A DNA stretch of 64,000 nucleotides from Gordonia namibiensis NBRC 108229. Lineage in GTDB: Bacteria > Actinomycetota > Actinomycetes > Mycobacteriales > Mycobacteriaceae. The DNA lies in assembly GCF_000298235.1 (NCBI RefSeq), contig NZ_BAHE01000019.1, forward strand, positions 62,001 through 126,000, read 5' to 3'. The position numbers and the translations under genes were made by a program. Below are positions 17,893 through 25,417 of this stretch, piece after piece; the first letter of the stretch is position 1, and each line of letters begins with the position of its first letter. The notes under the pieces were generated by a model, which searched no databases, was not told the DNA's origin, and worked only from the letters and a program-made list of their open reading frames with translations.

Positions 17893-19686
17893 GTGAAGCC
17901 CAAGCCAACAGACCAGTCTCGTGAACCCGTCGCCCACGTGGCTCGGGCGCGGGAGAGGTTCCTCAGCGACGACGGCGTCGTCGACGATCGCATGTCCGGC
18001 GCCGTCCGCGACGCGATCTCCACCTCGTGGCGCCGCTCGCGCTCGTTCAACGTGCAGACCGACCGCCTGGAACTCCCGTTCGTGCGCGAGCCGAACACCG
18101 ACAGTCCGCTGATGACCGCGGCCCGGCCGGTGCTCGACCAGCTCGCCGCGGACCTGTCGGCCGAGCCGGTGAGCATCATCCTCACCTCGCCGGACGGCGT
18201 GGTGCTGTCCCGCGCCGCCGGCTGCGGCGAGCTCCTCGGCCAGCTCGACGCCGTGTCACTCGCCCCCGGCTACAGCTACAGCGAAGAGCATGCCGGCACC
18301 AACGGGATCGGGACCGCCCTCGAAACCCGACAGGCCACCCTCGTCACCGGTGCCGAGCACTACGCGGGGTGCCTCGCCCGGCTCAGCTGCGCCGGCGTGC
18401 CCATCCGAAATCCCTTCTCCGGCGGACTCGTCGGCGCCCTCGATCTCACCGGGTGGGTCCAGGAGGGCGGCTCCCTGCTGCTGTCGCTGGCCAAGTCGGC
18501 GACCGTGCAGATCGAACAGCAGATGCTGGCGAACGCCAGCGAACGCGAATCCCGGCTTCTCTCCGCCTATCTCGCAACCTGCCGGCGCGCGCCCCAGATG
18601 ATGGTCCTCGCCATCGCCGCCGACGTCGTCCTGATGAACCGGCGCCTCCGGCAGAGCATCGACCCCCAGGATCAGGTGTCGATGCTCGAGCACGCCGTCG
18701 ATCAGACCCTCGAGGTCGCGGCGGGGCGTCGGGTGAACACGCTGCCCAGCGGACGTTCGGTACGGCTGGCACCGGTCACGGAGTTCTCCCACGCCGAGGA
18801 CGGTGTCGCGGTCTTCCATGTCCACCTGATGGATTCGGTCACCTCCGCCCCACCGCAGCGCCGATCGTCGAAACCCTCGGTGCTGCCGGGGATCGTCGGA
18901 CGCAGCTCGTCGTGGCGTCAGGCATGCGACCGCATCGTCCAGCACGTCGGGGACGGTCACTGGATCGCGGTCTCGGGCGAACGGGGTTCGGGCCGGTCGG
19001 CGGTTCTCCGCGCGGCGGCGGGGCGGTACCGGCACGGGACGATCCGCGTGTACGCCGCCGAGGACTTCCAGGACGCCGACACGCTCGACAGCTTCGCAGC
19101 CGAGCTCGACACGGACGGTTTCGCGATCATCCTGCGCGACGTCGATGAGCTGCCCGACGACGTATTGTTCGACGTCGCCGAGGTGATGCAGGGACGCGAG
19201 CACGCGGGCTGGCTGGGCATGACCCTCAGCTCCAGCGATTCGACACCCGCCCTGGGTGCCACCCTGCTGCCGTTCTTCTCGCACACCATCGAGGTGCCGC
19301 CGCTGCGTCATCGCATCGAGGATCTGCAGGTTCTGGTGCCGACCATCCTCCTGCAACTGACCCGCGGACGGGAACTCGCCGTCGCGCCGGACGCCATGCG
19401 GCAGCTGAGCAAGTACACCTGGCCGGGGAACGTCGCAGAACTCCGCCAGGCGCTGCGGGACGTGGTCATCCACCATCGGTCGGGGACGATCACGGCGCAA
19501 CACCTGCCGCCGACCTATCGCGCCCAGAGCCGGCACACCCTCACCCGCATCGAGGCACTCGAACGGGATGCGATCGTGCGGAGCCTGGAGGAGAACGGTC
19601 GGAACAAGGTCGCGGCGGCCCACGCTCTCGGCATCTCCCGCGCGACGATCTATCGCAAGATCAAGGAGTTCGGCATCGACGTGTAG
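17893..19686 (+). CDS. mimR: Fis-type (AcoR/MimR-like) transcriptional activator of the monooxygenase cluster
   Basis: The 597-residue protein has a GAF sensor region (about residues 75-220, with YSYSEEHAGTNGIGTALETR). A remnant AAA+ domain follows at about 330-520, and a C-terminal Fis helix-turn-helix (NKVAAAHALGISRATIYRKI). The AAA+ part has a degenerate Walker A (GERGSGRSAV, with Arg for Lys) and no GAFTGA loop, so it should not contact sigma-54. This is typical of actinobacterial AcoR/MimR regulators, which activate sigma-A promoters. It follows the prm operon in the same direction, behind a terminator and its own palindrome, and probably activates prmABCD in response to substrate or product. 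The start is GTG with a poor ribosome-binding site. Confidence 0.88.
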   Translation: MKPKPTDQSREPVAHVARARERFLSDDGVVDDRMSGAVRDAISTSWRRSRSFNVQTDRLELPFVREPNTDSPLMTAARPVLDQLAADLSAEPVSIILTSPDGVVLSRAAGCGELLGQLDAVSLAPGYSYSEEHAGTNGIGTALETRQATLVTGAEHYAGCLARLSCAGVPIRNPFSGGLVGALDLTGWVQEGGSLLLSLAKSATVQIEQQMLANASERESRLLSAYLATCRRAPQMMVLAIAADVVLMNRRLRQSIDPQDQVSMLEHAVDQTLEVAAGRRVNTLPSGRSVRLAPVTEFSHAEDGVAVFHVHLMDSVTSAPPQRRSSKPSVLPGIVGRSSSWRQACDRIVQHVGDGHWIAVSGERGSGRSAVLRAAAGRYRHGTIRVYAAEDFQDADTLDSFAAELDTDGFAIILRDVDELPDDVLFDVAEVMQGREHAGWLGMTLSSSDSTPALGATLLPFFSHTIEVPPLRHRIEDLQVLVPTILLQLTRGRELAVAPDAMRQLSKYTWPGNVAELRQALRDVVIHHRSGTITAQHLPPTYRAQSRHTLTRIEALERDAIVRSLEENGRNKVAAAHALGISRATIYRKIKEFGIDV

Positions 19687-19715
19687 TCGGTCGCGCCGAG
19701 AGAGGATCGCGACGG

Positions 19716-19767
19716 GCAGGTCGGGACGATGCCACCCCCGCCGAATGGCACCGTCCCCGCGACCTGC
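19716..19767 (+). terminator. Imperfect long hairpin after the activator gene
   Basis: GCAGGTCG...GACGATGCCA (19716-19734) pairs with TGGCACCGTC...CGACCTGC (19746-19767), with a few unpaired bases and an 11-base loop. The stem is about 19 bp, 29 bp beyond the stop codon. Confidence 0.55.
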
Positions 19768-19790
19768 ATCTTCACGCCATAACCGAAGTT

Positions 19791-19806
19791 ATTCACGATC
19801 GTGAAT
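19791..19806. promoter_or_regulatory. Perfect palindrome ATTCACGA-TCGTGAAT
   Basis: This 16 bp perfect palindrome shares the TTCAC-N4-GTGAA architecture of 17812-17829. It lies in the upstream region of the acyl-CoA dehydrogenase gene, so that gene may belong to the same regulon. Confidence 0.5.
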
Positions 19807-20014
19807 CGTCCGTAGTCCATCACGGGACCGCGCACCATGACAAGGAAAAGTGACAAGGTGTGACACTCGTAACAACCATCTGTACATTGCTGAACCGCGT
19901 GCACGTGACTCCTCGATCGAGGGTCGGATACCGAGCGGACGATCGGTAGATGCATGATGAACGGGTGCCCCTGAGACGGGCACGACAACGGCGGTCCGAT
20001 CACGAGGAAGTGCG

Positions 20015-21829
20015 ATGGCCACACCCATGTCCCGGCGGGACCTCGAGTTCCTGCTGTACGAATGGCTCGACGTCGAGGCCCTGACCTCACGAGACCGTTT
20101 CGCGGCGCACTCGCGCGAGACGTTCGACGCCGTGCTCGAACTCAGCGCCGACATCGCCATGAAGTGCTTCGCCCCGGCCAACAAGATCGGCGACGCCAAC
20201 GAGCCCTACATCGGTGCCGACGGCAAGGTCGTCCTCCCCGACGAGGTGGTGTCGGGCCTCGCCGAGTTCCGCAAGGCCGGCCTCATCGCCGCCTCCTTCG
20301 ACGAGGAACTCGGCGGCATGCAGTTGCCGACCGTCATCCGGCAGGCGTCCGCGGTGTGGTTCCAGGCGGCGAACGCGGCCATGTCGTCCTACAGCTTCCT
20401 CACGGTCGGCAACGCCAACCTGCTGGCCGAGTACGCGACCGCCGAACAACGCGACACCTGGGTCCGCCCGCTCGTCGAGGGCCGCTTCTCCGGCACGATG
20501 TGCCTGTCCGAACCGCAGGCGGGGTCGTCGCTGGCCGACATCACCACCAAGGCCGAACCGGCCGGTGACGGCACCTACCGGATCACCGGGACCAAGATGT
20601 GGATCTCGGCCGGCGACCACGAACTCACCGAGAACATCGTGCATCTCGTGCTGGCGAAGGCCCCCGGCGGGGGTCCCGGCGTCAAGGGGATCTCGCTGTT
20701 CATCGTCCCGAAGTTCCTGCCGGACGGCACCCGCAACGACATCGCCCTGGTGGGCCTCAACCACAAGATGGGCAACCGGGCCACCACCAACTGCCTGCTC
20801 AACTTCGGCGACGGCACCTTCTCGCCCGACCCCACACCCGGTGCTGTGGACACTCAGCCCGCTCGCTCCGCTCCCGGCGCTGTCGGGTACTTGGTCGGCG
20901 AGGAGCATCGCGGCCTCTCCTACATGTTCCACATGATGAACGAGGCACGAATCGGCGTCGGATTCCTCGCCACCGCACTGGGTTACGCCGGATACCAGGC
21001 GTCGCTGGAGTATGCGAAGGTGCGCACGCAGGGCCGCCCCGTCGACCAGAAGGACCCGTCGTCGAAGCCGGTGCCGATCATCGAGCACGCCGACGTCCGG
21101 CGCATGCTGTTGGCCCAGAAGTCCTATGTCGAAGGCGCACTCGCCTTCGAGCTGTACTGCAGCGTCCTCGTCGACCAGGCGGCGACGACCGCCGACGCCG
21201 AGGAACGCGCCCGCATCGACCTGCTGCTCGAGGTACTGACCCCGATCGCCAAGAGCTGGCCGTCGCAGTGGTGTCTGGAGGCCAACAGCCTGGCGATCCA
21301 GGTGCACGGCGGCTACGGCTACACCCGCGAGTTCGACGTCGAGCAGTACTACCGCGACAACCGCCTCAACCCCATCCACGAAGGGGCACACGGCATCCAC
21401 GGCCTCGACCTGCTGGGCCGCAAGGTGATCATGCAGGGCGGTGCCGGCCTCGCACTGCTCGCCGAGACGATCGGCGCGACCGTCGCACGTGCACGCGAGG
21501 TGCCGGCCGCCGCCGGGTACGCCGAGACCCTGCAGTCGACCGTCGACCGGCTCGTCAAGGTGACCGCGCACATCTGGTCGTCGGGCGACCCGAAGCTCGC
21601 GCTCGCCAACGCCACGCTCTATCTCGAGGCCACCGGCCACATCGTCGTCGCCTGGATGTGGCTCGAACAACTCCTCGCCGCGGACGGCCGGACCGGCGAC
21701 TTCTACGACGGCAAACGCGCTGCGGCCCAGTACTTCTTCCGGTATGAACTACCGAAGACCGGTCCGCAGCTCGACCTCCTGACCGCTCTGGACCGCACCA
21801 CCCTCGACGTCGAACCGTCCTGGTTCTGA
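20015..21829 (+). CDS. Acyl-CoA dehydrogenase (long, about 600-residue type)
   Basis: The 604-residue flavoprotein has the acyl-CoA dehydrogenase signatures MCLSEPQAGSSLAD near residue 168 and QVHGGYGYTREFDVEQYYRDNR near 430. The C-terminal domain is extended, as in the FadE5/AidB-like long subfamily. It would introduce the alpha-beta double bond in an acyl-CoA. A 12-residue segment (AVDTQPARSAPG, residues about 277-288) is flanked by PGA/PGAV repeats and looks like an inserted repeat element. GAGGAA precedes the ATG. The downstream SDR gene begins 67 bp later, and the two could form a small catabolic operon. Confidence 0.9.
   Translation: MATPMSRRDLEFLLYEWLDVEALTSRDRFAAHSRETFDAVLELSADIAMKCFAPANKIGDANEPYIGADGKVVLPDEVVSGLAEFRKAGLIAASFDEELGGMQLPTVIRQASAVWFQAANAAMSSYSFLTVGNANLLAEYATAEQRDTWVRPLVEGRFSGTMCLSEPQAGSSLADITTKAEPAGDGTYRITGTKMWISAGDHELTENIVHLVLAKAPGGGPGVKGISLFIVPKFLPDGTRNDIALVGLNHKMGNRATTNCLLNFGDGTFSPDPTPGAVDTQPARSAPGAVGYLVGEEHRGLSYMFHMMNEARIGVGFLATALGYAGYQASLEYAKVRTQGRPVDQKDPSSKPVPIIEHADVRRMLLAQKSYVEGALAFELYCSVLVDQAATTADAEERARIDLLLEVLTPIAKSWPSQWCLEANSLAIQVHGGYGYTREFDVEQYYRDNRLNPIHEGAHGIHGLDLLGRKVIMQGGAGLALLAETIGATVARAREVPAAAGYAETLQSTVDRLVKVTAHIWSSGDPKLALANATLYLEATGHIVVAWMWLEQLLAADGRTGDFYDGKRAAAQYFFRYELPKTGPQLDLLTALDRTTLDVEPSWF
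20840..20883 (+). repeat. 36 bp in-frame insertion with imperfect direct repeats inside the acyl-CoA dehydrogenase gene
   Basis: GGTGCTGT (20840-20847) and GGCGCTGT (20876-20883) are 36 bp apart, and the protein reads PGAV twice. The interval contains CCCGCTCGCTCCGCTCCC, which is similar to the intergenic GCTCC/GGAGC hairpin repeats of this window. It looks like a repeat that jumped into or expanded within a coding region without breaking the frame. Confidence 0.5.
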
Positions 21830-21896
21830 CCTCACCACCGATCACGACGCGGCGCCGATGCGCCGTGTCACGTAGGAACATGCAAGGGAGACAACG

Positions 21897-22658
21897 ATGT
21901 CCGTGATGGATCTGTTCGACACCACCGGCAAGGTGGTCATCGTGACCGGCGCTTCGTCGGGACTCGGTGTCTCCTTCGCCCGCGGCTTCGCCGAGGCCGG
22001 CGCCGACGTGGTGCTCGCCGCGCGCCGGGCGGAGAAGCTCGCCGACACCGCCGCCGCCGTGGAAGCGCTGGGCCGCAAGGCTCTCGTCGTTCCCGCCGAC
22101 GTCTCCGACCCCGAGCAGTGCCAGCGCGTCGTCGACGCCGCGATGGAGACCTTCGGCAAGGTCGACGTCCTCATCAACAACGCCGGCGTCGGCACCGCCT
22201 ACCCCGCCACCCGTGAGACGCCCGAGCAGTTCCGGAACGTCATCGACATCAACCTCAACGGCTCCTACTGGATGGCGCAGTCGTGCGGGCGGGTCATGCA
22301 GCCGGGCAGCGCGATCGTCAACATCTCGTCGATCCTGGGCATCACCACCGCCGGGCTCCCGCAGGCCGCCTACGCCGCGAGCAAGGCCGGCGTCATCGGT
22401 CTCACCCGGGACCTGGCCCAGCAGTGGGGTTCGCGCAAGGGAATCCGGGTCAACGCCATCGCCCCCGGTTTCTTCGAGAGCGAGATGACCGACACCTACC
22501 AGCCCGGTTACCTCGACTCGCAGATGCCGCGGGTCGTCCTGGGCCGCACCGGTCACGGCGAAGAGCTCGCCGCCACCGCGATCTGGCTGGCGTCGGCGGC
22601 CGCCGGTTACGTCACCGGCCAGACCCTCGCGGTCGACGGTGGCGTCACGATCACCTAG
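21897..22658 (+). CDS. Short-chain dehydrogenase/reductase (SDR)
   Basis: The 253-residue protein is a classical SDR, with the cofactor motif TGASSGLG near residue 18, NNAG near 93, the catalytic Ser in NISSILG near 143 and YAASK near 159. The end of the sequence (GQTLAVDGGVTIT) is also typical. It probably oxidises or reduces a hydroxyacyl-CoA or alcohol; the pairing with the acyl-CoA dehydrogenase gene upstream suggests a step of fatty-acid-like catabolism. The specific substrate is not known. AGGGAG precedes the ATG. Confidence 0.9.
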   Translation: MSVMDLFDTTGKVVIVTGASSGLGVSFARGFAEAGADVVLAARRAEKLADTAAAVEALGRKALVVPADVSDPEQCQRVVDAAMETFGKVDVLINNAGVGTAYPATRETPEQFRNVIDINLNGSYWMAQSCGRVMQPGSAIVNISSILGITTAGLPQAAYAASKAGVIGLTRDLAQQWGSRKGIRVNAIAPGFFESEMTDTYQPGYLDSQMPRVVLGRTGHGEELAATAIWLASAAAGYVTGQTLAVDGGVTIT

Positions 22659-22699
22659 AAGCGACACGCGATTGCCGCAATCGGCGGCGGGGGCGGCCA

Positions 22700-22712
22700 T
22701 AGACTGATCGCA
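22700..22712 (+). promoter_or_regulatory. -10 hexamer TAGACT, leaderless start
   Basis: TAGACT (22700-22705) is followed by exactly 7 bases and then the ATG at 22713, with no Shine-Dalgarno site. This is the layout of a leaderless actinobacterial transcript. Confidence 0.55.
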
Positions 22713-23231
22713 ATGGAATCCGTACCCGCTCCCGACAATCCGCTGCATCCCACCCTGCGTGAGCCGGTCAACCAGGTCGATCCACGCGCCAAGACCCTGT
22801 GGCGCATCGGTCCGTTGATCCTGGGCGTACCGGCGACCATCGCGGCCATCGTGGTCGCAGTCGTCGTACCCGACGCACGGTGGGCTGCAACGCTCGCCGC
22901 GATAGCCCTGGCCCTGCTGACCGTGTTCTACACGGTGGTGGTCCCGTTGTGGCGGTACCGCTTTCACCGCTGGGAGGTCAGCGAGGATGCGGTGTACGCC
23001 CAGTCGGGCTGGTTCGTCCGGCACCGGGTGATCATCCCGATCGCACGTATCCAGGTCGTCGACACCGAGGCCGGTCCCCTGGAACAGTTGCTGAAACTGG
23101 GGAAGCTCACGGTGACCACGGCGTCGTCGGCGGGCACGATCCACATCGAGGGGCTCGACGCCGAACTCGCACGCGCGACCGCATCCGACCTGACCATCCG
23201 CACCCAGGCGTTCACCGATGACGCGACCTGA
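22713..23231 (+). CDS. PH domain-containing membrane protein (YdbS-like)
   Basis: The 172-residue protein has two membrane segments at about residues 38-80 (IGPLILGVPATIAAIVVAVVV and the following ALALLTVFYTVVVPLW). A bacterial PH domain (bPH2) follows, with the typical RYRFHRWEVSEDAVYAQSGWFVRHRVIIP. Such proteins are usually encoded as pairs, as here, where the next gene overlaps by 14 bp. The function is unknown; related YdbS/YdbT pairs have been linked to envelope stress or export of peptides. Confidence 0.85.
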   Translation: MESVPAPDNPLHPTLREPVNQVDPRAKTLWRIGPLILGVPATIAAIVVAVVVPDARWAATLAAIALALLTVFYTVVVPLWRYRFHRWEVSEDAVYAQSGWFVRHRVIIPIARIQVVDTEAGPLEQLLKLGKLTVTTASSAGTIHIEGLDAELARATASDLTIRTQAFTDDAT

Positions 23232-24765
23232 GCCGCAACCCGGTGCGGTGCTGCCGGCCACCCCGGCGTCGGGCCTGCACATCGACGCACCGGACGAATG
23301 GCATCGACTGTCCCCGTGGATGATGGCGGTGACCGTCGTCGAATCGCTCCCGTCGCTGGTTCCGGTCCTCATCGCACTGGTCTTCGCCGGGCGGAGCGCG
23401 CCCCTGGTGACGCTTCTCGCCACCGTCGTGCTCGTGCCCCTGGTGACGGTGGTGCCGTGGCTGACCACCTTCTATCAGGTGACCGCAGAACACGTCCGGG
23501 TCCGGAGCGGGCTGGTCACCAAGAAGGTCGCCACCGCCCGCCGCGACCGTATCCGCAGCGTCGACCTCACCGCCTCACTCGTCCACCGCGTACTGAACCT
23601 GCAGAAGGTCACCATCGGCACCGGCGGCGACGAACAGGCGTCGCAGGTCAAACTCCGCGCCGTCACCCTCCCCGAGGCGCGCGCCCTGCACGACAACCTG
23701 ATGCCGACGGCCGGAACCCGCTCTGCGGCAGCAGCGTCGGATGAGCAGTTCGATGCCGAGATGCCGACGGCAGCACCCGAGGTGCTCACCAGCTTCCAGA
23801 ACGCCTGGCTGCGGTACTCACCGTTCTCGATGGGCGGTCTCGTGATCGCCGCCGCGGTCGCCGGCGTCGGGGTCCAGATCGCCAACGACGCAGGCATGTT
23901 CGACGAGGGGGTCGGCCTCGCACGCGACGCCTTCGACACCGTGCGGTCGATCCCGCTCGCACTGGTCATCGCCGTGGCCGTGGTGGCCGTGATCCTCATC
24001 GGCGCTGTCCTGTCGGTGATCGGATATGTCCTGAGCTACTGGGACTTCCGCCTCACCCGGCATCCCGACGGGACCCTGCGCACCGAACGCGGACTACTCA
24101 CCACCAACTCGATCAGCTTCGACGAGAAGCGCATCCGCGGCAGCCACCTGACCGAACCGATCCTCATGCGACCGCTGAAGGGTGCCCGTCTGCAGGCGAT
24201 CGCGACCGGTGCGACCAAACACCCGCTGCTGCTGCCGCCGGCCCCGATGTCCGACGCGATGCGGGTCGCCGACCTCGTCACCCACGAGCGGTCCGAACTG
24301 ACAACCGCGTTGACCGCACACGGCCGCGTCGCCCGCATCCGCCGCCTGAACCGGGGCTTCCTCTCGGGTCTGGTGATCCTCGTCGGGATCTCGATCGCGG
24401 TCATCGGCGGCGCGATCCCGGTCGGTTGGATCGCCGTGGGTGTGCTCGCGCTCGCGGGTTCAATCGGTCTCGGCATGGTCCGGGCCCGGCACCTCGGTCA
24501 CCGTCTCACCGCCCGGTCGGTGGTCATCGCTCCCCCGACGGTCGCCCGGCAGCGGATCGTCGTCGACCGCGCCGGCGTGATCGGCTGGGCGAGCCGGTCA
24601 TCGGTCTTCCAACGCCGTGCCGGGGTGAGCACGCTGATCCTCGCGACGGCCGCCGGTTCCGAGCACTACTCGCTCGTCGACGTCGACGATGCGACCGCCG
24701 CGGCGATCACCTCCGACGTGACACCCGACTGGGTGGCACCGTTCCTCCGTCCGATGGCCGAGTAG
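23218..24765 (+). CDS. PH domain-containing membrane protein (YdbT-like)
   Basis: The 515-residue protein carries repeated bPH2 domains alternating with membrane helices: about residues 35-80, 195-225, 235-275 and 380-425 are hydrophobic. PH motifs are seen at YQVTAEHVRVRSGLV, at YWDFRLTRHPDGTLRTERGL and in a C-terminal third copy. It overlaps the preceding PH gene by 14 bp and is almost certainly translated with it, and the products probably form a complex. No enzymatic motif is seen. A bidirectional hairpin terminator follows at 24795-24830. Confidence 0.85.
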   Translation: MTRPEPQPGAVLPATPASGLHIDAPDEWHRLSPWMMAVTVVESLPSLVPVLIALVFAGRSAPLVTLLATVVLVPLVTVVPWLTTFYQVTAEHVRVRSGLVTKKVATARRDRIRSVDLTASLVHRVLNLQKVTIGTGGDEQASQVKLRAVTLPEARALHDNLMPTAGTRSAAAASDEQFDAEMPTAAPEVLTSFQNAWLRYSPFSMGGLVIAAAVAGVGVQIANDAGMFDEGVGLARDAFDTVRSIPLALVIAVAVVAVILIGAVLSVIGYVLSYWDFRLTRHPDGTLRTERGLLTTNSISFDEKRIRGSHLTEPILMRPLKGARLQAIATGATKHPLLLPPAPMSDAMRVADLVTHERSELTTALTAHGRVARIRRLNRGFLSGLVILVGISIAVIGGAIPVGWIAVGVLALAGSIGLGMVRARHLGHRLTARSVVIAPPTVARQRIVVDRAGVIGWASRSSVFQRRAGVSTLILATAAGSEHYSLVDVDDATAAAITSDVTPDWVAPFLRPMAE

Positions 24766-24794
24766 GTCGACGGCCCCGCATCAGCGTGGTGATC

Positions 24795-24830
24795 TCCTTC
24801 CCGCCTACCGAGCTCGATCGGCGGGAAGGA
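24795..24830. terminator. Bidirectional hairpin between convergent genes
   Basis: TCCTTCCCGCC (24795-24805) pairs perfectly with GGCGGGAAGGA (24820-24830) around a 14-base loop. It lies between the converging PH-domain and NUDIX genes and can serve both. Confidence 0.65.
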
Positions 24831-24852
24831 ATCCGACAGGCGGGATCGTCGA

Positions 24853-25341
24853 TCACCCGGCGTCGGGTAGCGCCTGGAGCAGCCGGTCGACGAACGCCGC
24901 CTGAGCGGGGTTGAGTTTCTTCTTCGCGGTCTCCGGGTCGAACCACTCGGCGCGGTCGATCTCCGGGAACGATTGCATGCGGCCCGACCGCGGCGGCCAC
25001 GCCATCTCGAAGGTGTTGGAGACGACGGTCGTCACGTCGAGATCGCCCTCCACGCCGAAGCCGATGACTGTTTTCCCGCTCTTGAGTTTCACCTCGCCGA
25101 GGTCGATGTGCGGGCCGTCGGGCACCGGGCTGCCGATCTCTTCGAGGTACTCACGACGCGCGGCGTCCCAGGCCGACTCGTCGGCGTCGAGCAATCCCTT
25201 CGGGATCGACCACGACCCCTCGTCCGGCTTGCGCGCCCAGATCGGGCCGCCGGGGTGGGCGATGAGCACTTCGACGCCGTCCGGTCCGGTGCGTCGGAAC
25301 AGCAGGATGCCCGCGCTGCGGCGAGTCGAGGATGGGGTCAC
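24853..25341 (-). CDS. NUDIX hydrolase
   Basis: The 162-residue protein has a canonical NUDIX box (GLLDADESAWDAARREYLEE followed by IG) at about residues 49-70. It begins with RRSAGILLFRR and contains HPGGPIWARKPDEGSWSIPKG, as in the MutT-like clade of NUDIX proteins. It should hydrolyse a nucleotide-type diphosphate; the substrate is not clear. I take the GTG at 25341 as start because the protein then aligns with the family; the longer in-frame upstream extension overlaps the permease promoter. It is divergent from the NCS2 permease gene. Confidence 0.85.
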   Translation of the reverse strand: MTPSSTRRSAGILLFRRTGPDGVEVLIAHPGGPIWARKPDEGSWSIPKGLLDADESAWDAARREYLEEIGSPVPDGPHIDLGEVKLKSGKTVIGFGVEGDLDVTTVVSNTFEMAWPPRSGRMQSFPEIDRAEWFDPETAKKKLNPAQAAFVDRLLQALPDAG

Positions 25342-25349
25342 CGATATAT

Positions 25350-25394
25350 CTTCGCGGAAACACCGCCGACACACGGACGCGCCTTCGCGGAAAC
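25350..25394. promoter_or_regulatory. Direct repeats CTTCGCGGAAAC, 33 bp apart
   Basis: The 12-mer occurs at 25350-25361 and 25383-25394 in the 76 bp between the divergent NUDIX and permease genes. Spacing of about three helical turns fits a regulator binding one face of the DNA, but no regulator gene is adjacent. Confidence 0.4.
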
Positions 25395-25417
25395 CTCGGG
25401 TCCGTAGAAAACCAGGC

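Larger units (their letters stand above)
19687..20014. other. Intergenic region after the activator gene
   Basis: The stretch holds an imperfect terminator hairpin (19716-19767), a perfect 16 bp palindrome (19791-19806), an AT-richer segment (19840-19930) likely to contain the promoter of the acyl-CoA dehydrogenase gene, and the GAGGAA ribosome-binding site near 20005. No open frame in it is convincing. Confidence 0.5.

Noticed and set aside
17893..19686. Sigma-54-dependent activator
   Set aside because: The AAA+ domain lacks GAFTGA and an intact Walker A, and no clear -24/-12 promoter precedes prmA.
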